Source of the DNA: Algoriphagus sp. AGSA1
GTDB taxonomy: Bacteria > Bacteroidota > Bacteroidia > Cytophagales > Cyclobacteriaceae
Length of the DNA: 32,638 bases
NCBI RefSeq assembly: GCF_021390545.1
Contig: NZ_JAJUWR010000046.1
Coordinates: forward strand, 1 to 32,638
Direction: 5' to 3'
Shown here: in pieces, positions 31,452-32,638 of the stretch
Layout of the letters: every line of letters begins with the position of its first letter
Position numbering within the stretch: position 1 is the first letter of the stretch
Translations under genes and position numbers: made by a program
Notes under the pieces: model-generated
The model's database searches: none
Told to the model about the DNA's origin: nothing
The model's input: the letters and a program-made list of their open reading frames with translations, nothing else

Positions 31452-31955
31452 ATGATCCAGAAACTGTTTCCATTAGACAAAAATTACATTCTTCGCCAGG
31501 CACAATCCCTGCTTGAAGAGGAACTGATTGACCGGATGGTTTTTGAGCTGAAGCGTTCTTATACTTCTCTGTACAATCCGCTGCAGTTGATGGACACTAC
31601 TTACGCCCAGATCCTGGACACCTTTGATTTTCCGAGAGACCATGTGCGTCTGATCTACCGTCAACTCTGCGGAATCTATCGCTACAAGCATGGGGACAAT
31701 CAGTTGGAAATGCTTTTTGATGGGAGAACACATCTAGAAAAGTTTCAAGAGGACTGGTCGGTTGCTTTTATTGCCTATGTGCGGGAGTTGGGCAACTACG
31801 GGCAATATGTGAAGACCATGCTGAGAATGACCCTACTTTTTGACACGGCGTCCCGCGCCGAATGGTCAGAGAATCACTGCAAGGCTTTTATCAACCAATA
31901 CTTTGATTTGAAGGTGGTGAAAAGGCAGGGTGAGTTGCTGTTGAAAATTGGATGA
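31452..31955 (+). CDS. Conserved hypothetical protein
   Basis: The 167-aa protein has no signal peptide or membrane helix and looks all-helical, with many aromatic and charged residues (MIQKLFPLDKNYILRQAQ, then DWSVAFIAYVRELGNYGQY). It reads as a sound gene with normal codon use and a -7 element close before the ATG. I do not recognise a domain. Its composition is that of a small cytosolic helical protein, and no neighbour suggests a role, since the following region is degraded. Confidence 0.65.
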   Translation: MIQKLFPLDKNYILRQAQSLLEEELIDRMVFELKRSYTSLYNPLQLMDTTYAQILDTFDFPRDHVRLIYRQLCGIYRYKHGDNQLEMLFDGRTHLEKFQEDWSVAFIAYVRELGNYGQYVKTMLRMTLLFDTASRAEWSENHCKAFINQYFDLKVVKRQGELLLKIG

Positions 31956-32217
31956 GGCCGATTAGGTCTTACTTTTTAATAGGTTAGCTTTTAGATCAGA
32001 ATAATTATAAGAGCCCGGATACTTGATTGCAGACTAATTTTTATTGAAAATCTACTAATGAGTCATAATCAATCATTTAACCTGCTCACGCTAAAACTGC
32101 ATTTCAGCGAATCAAAAATGTTTCGTGAGTCCCACCTCTGAATATTTAGCCTAAAAAATTTGGAATTCAACAAAACACAACACTTCTTTAAAATTCTTCT
32201 ACCTAAATTTTGAAAAC

Positions 32218-32522
32218 ATGCGAAAACATGCGAATTACACTTTAGCAGGAAATTAGCCATTATTTTTCTTTCAGCATTTTGCTTATTCTCATGCATAGAG
32301 CAAGAACCAAAACAAGACGTAAAAATACTATCTAAAGAAATTGAAAATGCGAAAGTATGGTTTGAGCAAAACGAACAAACCCTATGGAATGAAACGGATG
32401 CAAATGCAAGGATAAGTAAAAATGAAGTAAGTAGAACACCTAATTGGGATCTTTCAAAACATTTTCTGCAAGCTGATGATAAAGAAGTTATAGAAATCAA
32501 ACTAGACTATGGGGAGTGTTAG
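32218..32522 (+). pseudogene. Lipoprotein gene, frameshifted and cut by the IS
   Basis: ATG 32218 begins MRKHANYTLAG but stops at once. One base downstream, in the next frame, the sequence continues KLAIIFLSAFCLFSC, a full lipoprotein signal with lipobox FSC, then IEQEPKQDVKILSKEIENAK and later WDLSKHFLQADDKEVIEI. A single missing A near 32250 (GCAGGAAATT) restores one protein. That frame ends at a TAG formed right at the IS boundary, LDYGEC*, so the 3' part of the gene was displaced by the insertion. ACATGCGAAA/ACATGCGAAT (32216-32235) is a 10-nt tandem repeat at the start. Function unknown. Confidence 0.75.
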
Positions 32523-32534
32523 CTAAACTCTGTC
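32523..32534. repeat. IS terminal inverted repeat (right copy)
   Basis: CTAAACTCTGTC, an exact reverse complement of 104-115. The bases just outside (GTGTTAG) belong to the interrupted lipoprotein gene. Confidence 0.8.
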
Positions 32535-32540
32535 CTTCCC

Positions 32541-32564
32541 TTCCCTTGGGGTACCCCAAGGGAA
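32541..32564 (-). terminator. Perfect 24-nt palindrome between transposase and inverted repeat
   Basis: The two 12-nt halves, TTCCCTTGGGGT and ACCCCAAGGGAA, are exact reverse complements with no loop. It lies 13 nt after the transposase stop and just inside the IS end. No T run follows on minus. A hairpin here could stop transcripts leaving or entering the element. Confidence 0.6.
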
Positions 32565-32577
32565 TGGAACTAATTAA

Positions 32578-32638
32578 TTAATTTTCTGTATTGATGTCCA
32601 GCTTGAGCCTCCCCTCAAATTTAATGGCCAGCTGCTGG
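32578..32638 (-). CDS. IS256-family transposase, C-terminal fragment (partial)
   Basis: Minus-strand frame ending in TAA at 32580-32578 reads QQLAIKFEGRLKLDINTEN. The ending N-Q-L-A-I-x-F-E-G-R is characteristic of IS256/Mutator transposases, whose last helix is followed by a short tail. Only 19 residues are visible, and no catalytic residue can be checked. Confidence 0.8.
   Translation of the reverse strand, partial: QQLAIKFEGRLKLDINTEN

Larger units (their letters stand above)
32523..32638 (-). mobile_element. IS256-family element, 3' end (partial, runs off the window)
   Basis: The inverted repeat CTAAACTCTGTC (32523-32534) is followed by a palindromic terminator and the last codons of a minus-strand transposase gene. 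The gene has the same orientation as the left-hand copy at 1-115. The element is inserted in the lipoprotein gene at 32218-32522. Confidence 0.85.

Noticed and set aside
32069..32500. 143-aa minus-strand frame
   Set aside because: It is the antisense of the decayed lipoprotein gene. The plus frame has a signal peptide and lipobox. The minus frame is low-complexity Cys/Ser/Phe with no logic.

Overview
The window reads as chromosomal DNA of a Bacteroidota bacterium, most likely order Cytophagales near Cyclobacteriaceae/Algoriphagus. Family-level placement is inference from gene content, not a measurement. The clues are a fused SecDF, SPII lipoproteins with MKK/MRK starts, -7 elements of the TAnnTTTG type, a CrtD-type carotenoid desaturase, a GH3-family protein next to lptB, and short dispersed intergenic repeats of kinds I associate with this phylum. 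Most of the window is ordinary core genome. I see no phage, plasmid, CRISPR array, secretion island or complete defence system.

Both ends lie in an IS256-type insertion sequence. The left end holds the first 20 transposase codons and one inverted repeat, the right end the last 19 codons and the other inverted repeat. Both copies point the same way, so the window looks like a contig or segment bounded by two copies of one repeat. The DNA beside each IS is worn: at the left, a second htpG 3' end and a C-terminal fragment resembling a type IX sorting domain; at the right, a frameshifted lipoprotein gene cut by the IS.

Layout: htpG (minus) is followed by a cytochrome c maturation cluster on plus, ccmB-[serpin, vapB-like antitoxin on minus]-ccmC-ccmD-ccmE-ccmF. 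The serpin and orphan antitoxin sit between ccmB and ccmC, and CcmE carries the C-x-x-x-Y heme motif instead of H-x-x-x-Y. A minus-strand housekeeping run follows: tpiA-prmA-small membrane protein-recJ-lptB-GH3, with recJ/lptB 1 nt apart and lptB/GH3 overlapping by 1 nt. After recX (plus) comes a 345-bp non-coding stretch with a cluster of 16-nt mini-hairpins whose arms covary, then crtD, a small lipoprotein, glyS, a decayed outer-membrane barrel gene and an intact small barrel protein.

The next minus-strand run is a compact signalling unit: a 135-aa protein, a seven-helix membrane protein, a HisKA_3 histidine kinase, a NarL/LuxR response regulator and a Gfo/Idh/MocA oxidoreductase. Then come secDF with a small membrane protein upstream, udk and rdgB (minus), and on plus a LOG-family phosphoribohydrolase and a conserved hypothetical.

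The observations I rate highest are the mini-hairpin cluster after recX, the inhibitory-type serpin inside the ccm locus, the CxxxY CcmE, the 7TM/kinase/regulator/oxidoreductase operon, and the IS-bounded edges with duplicated and broken genes.
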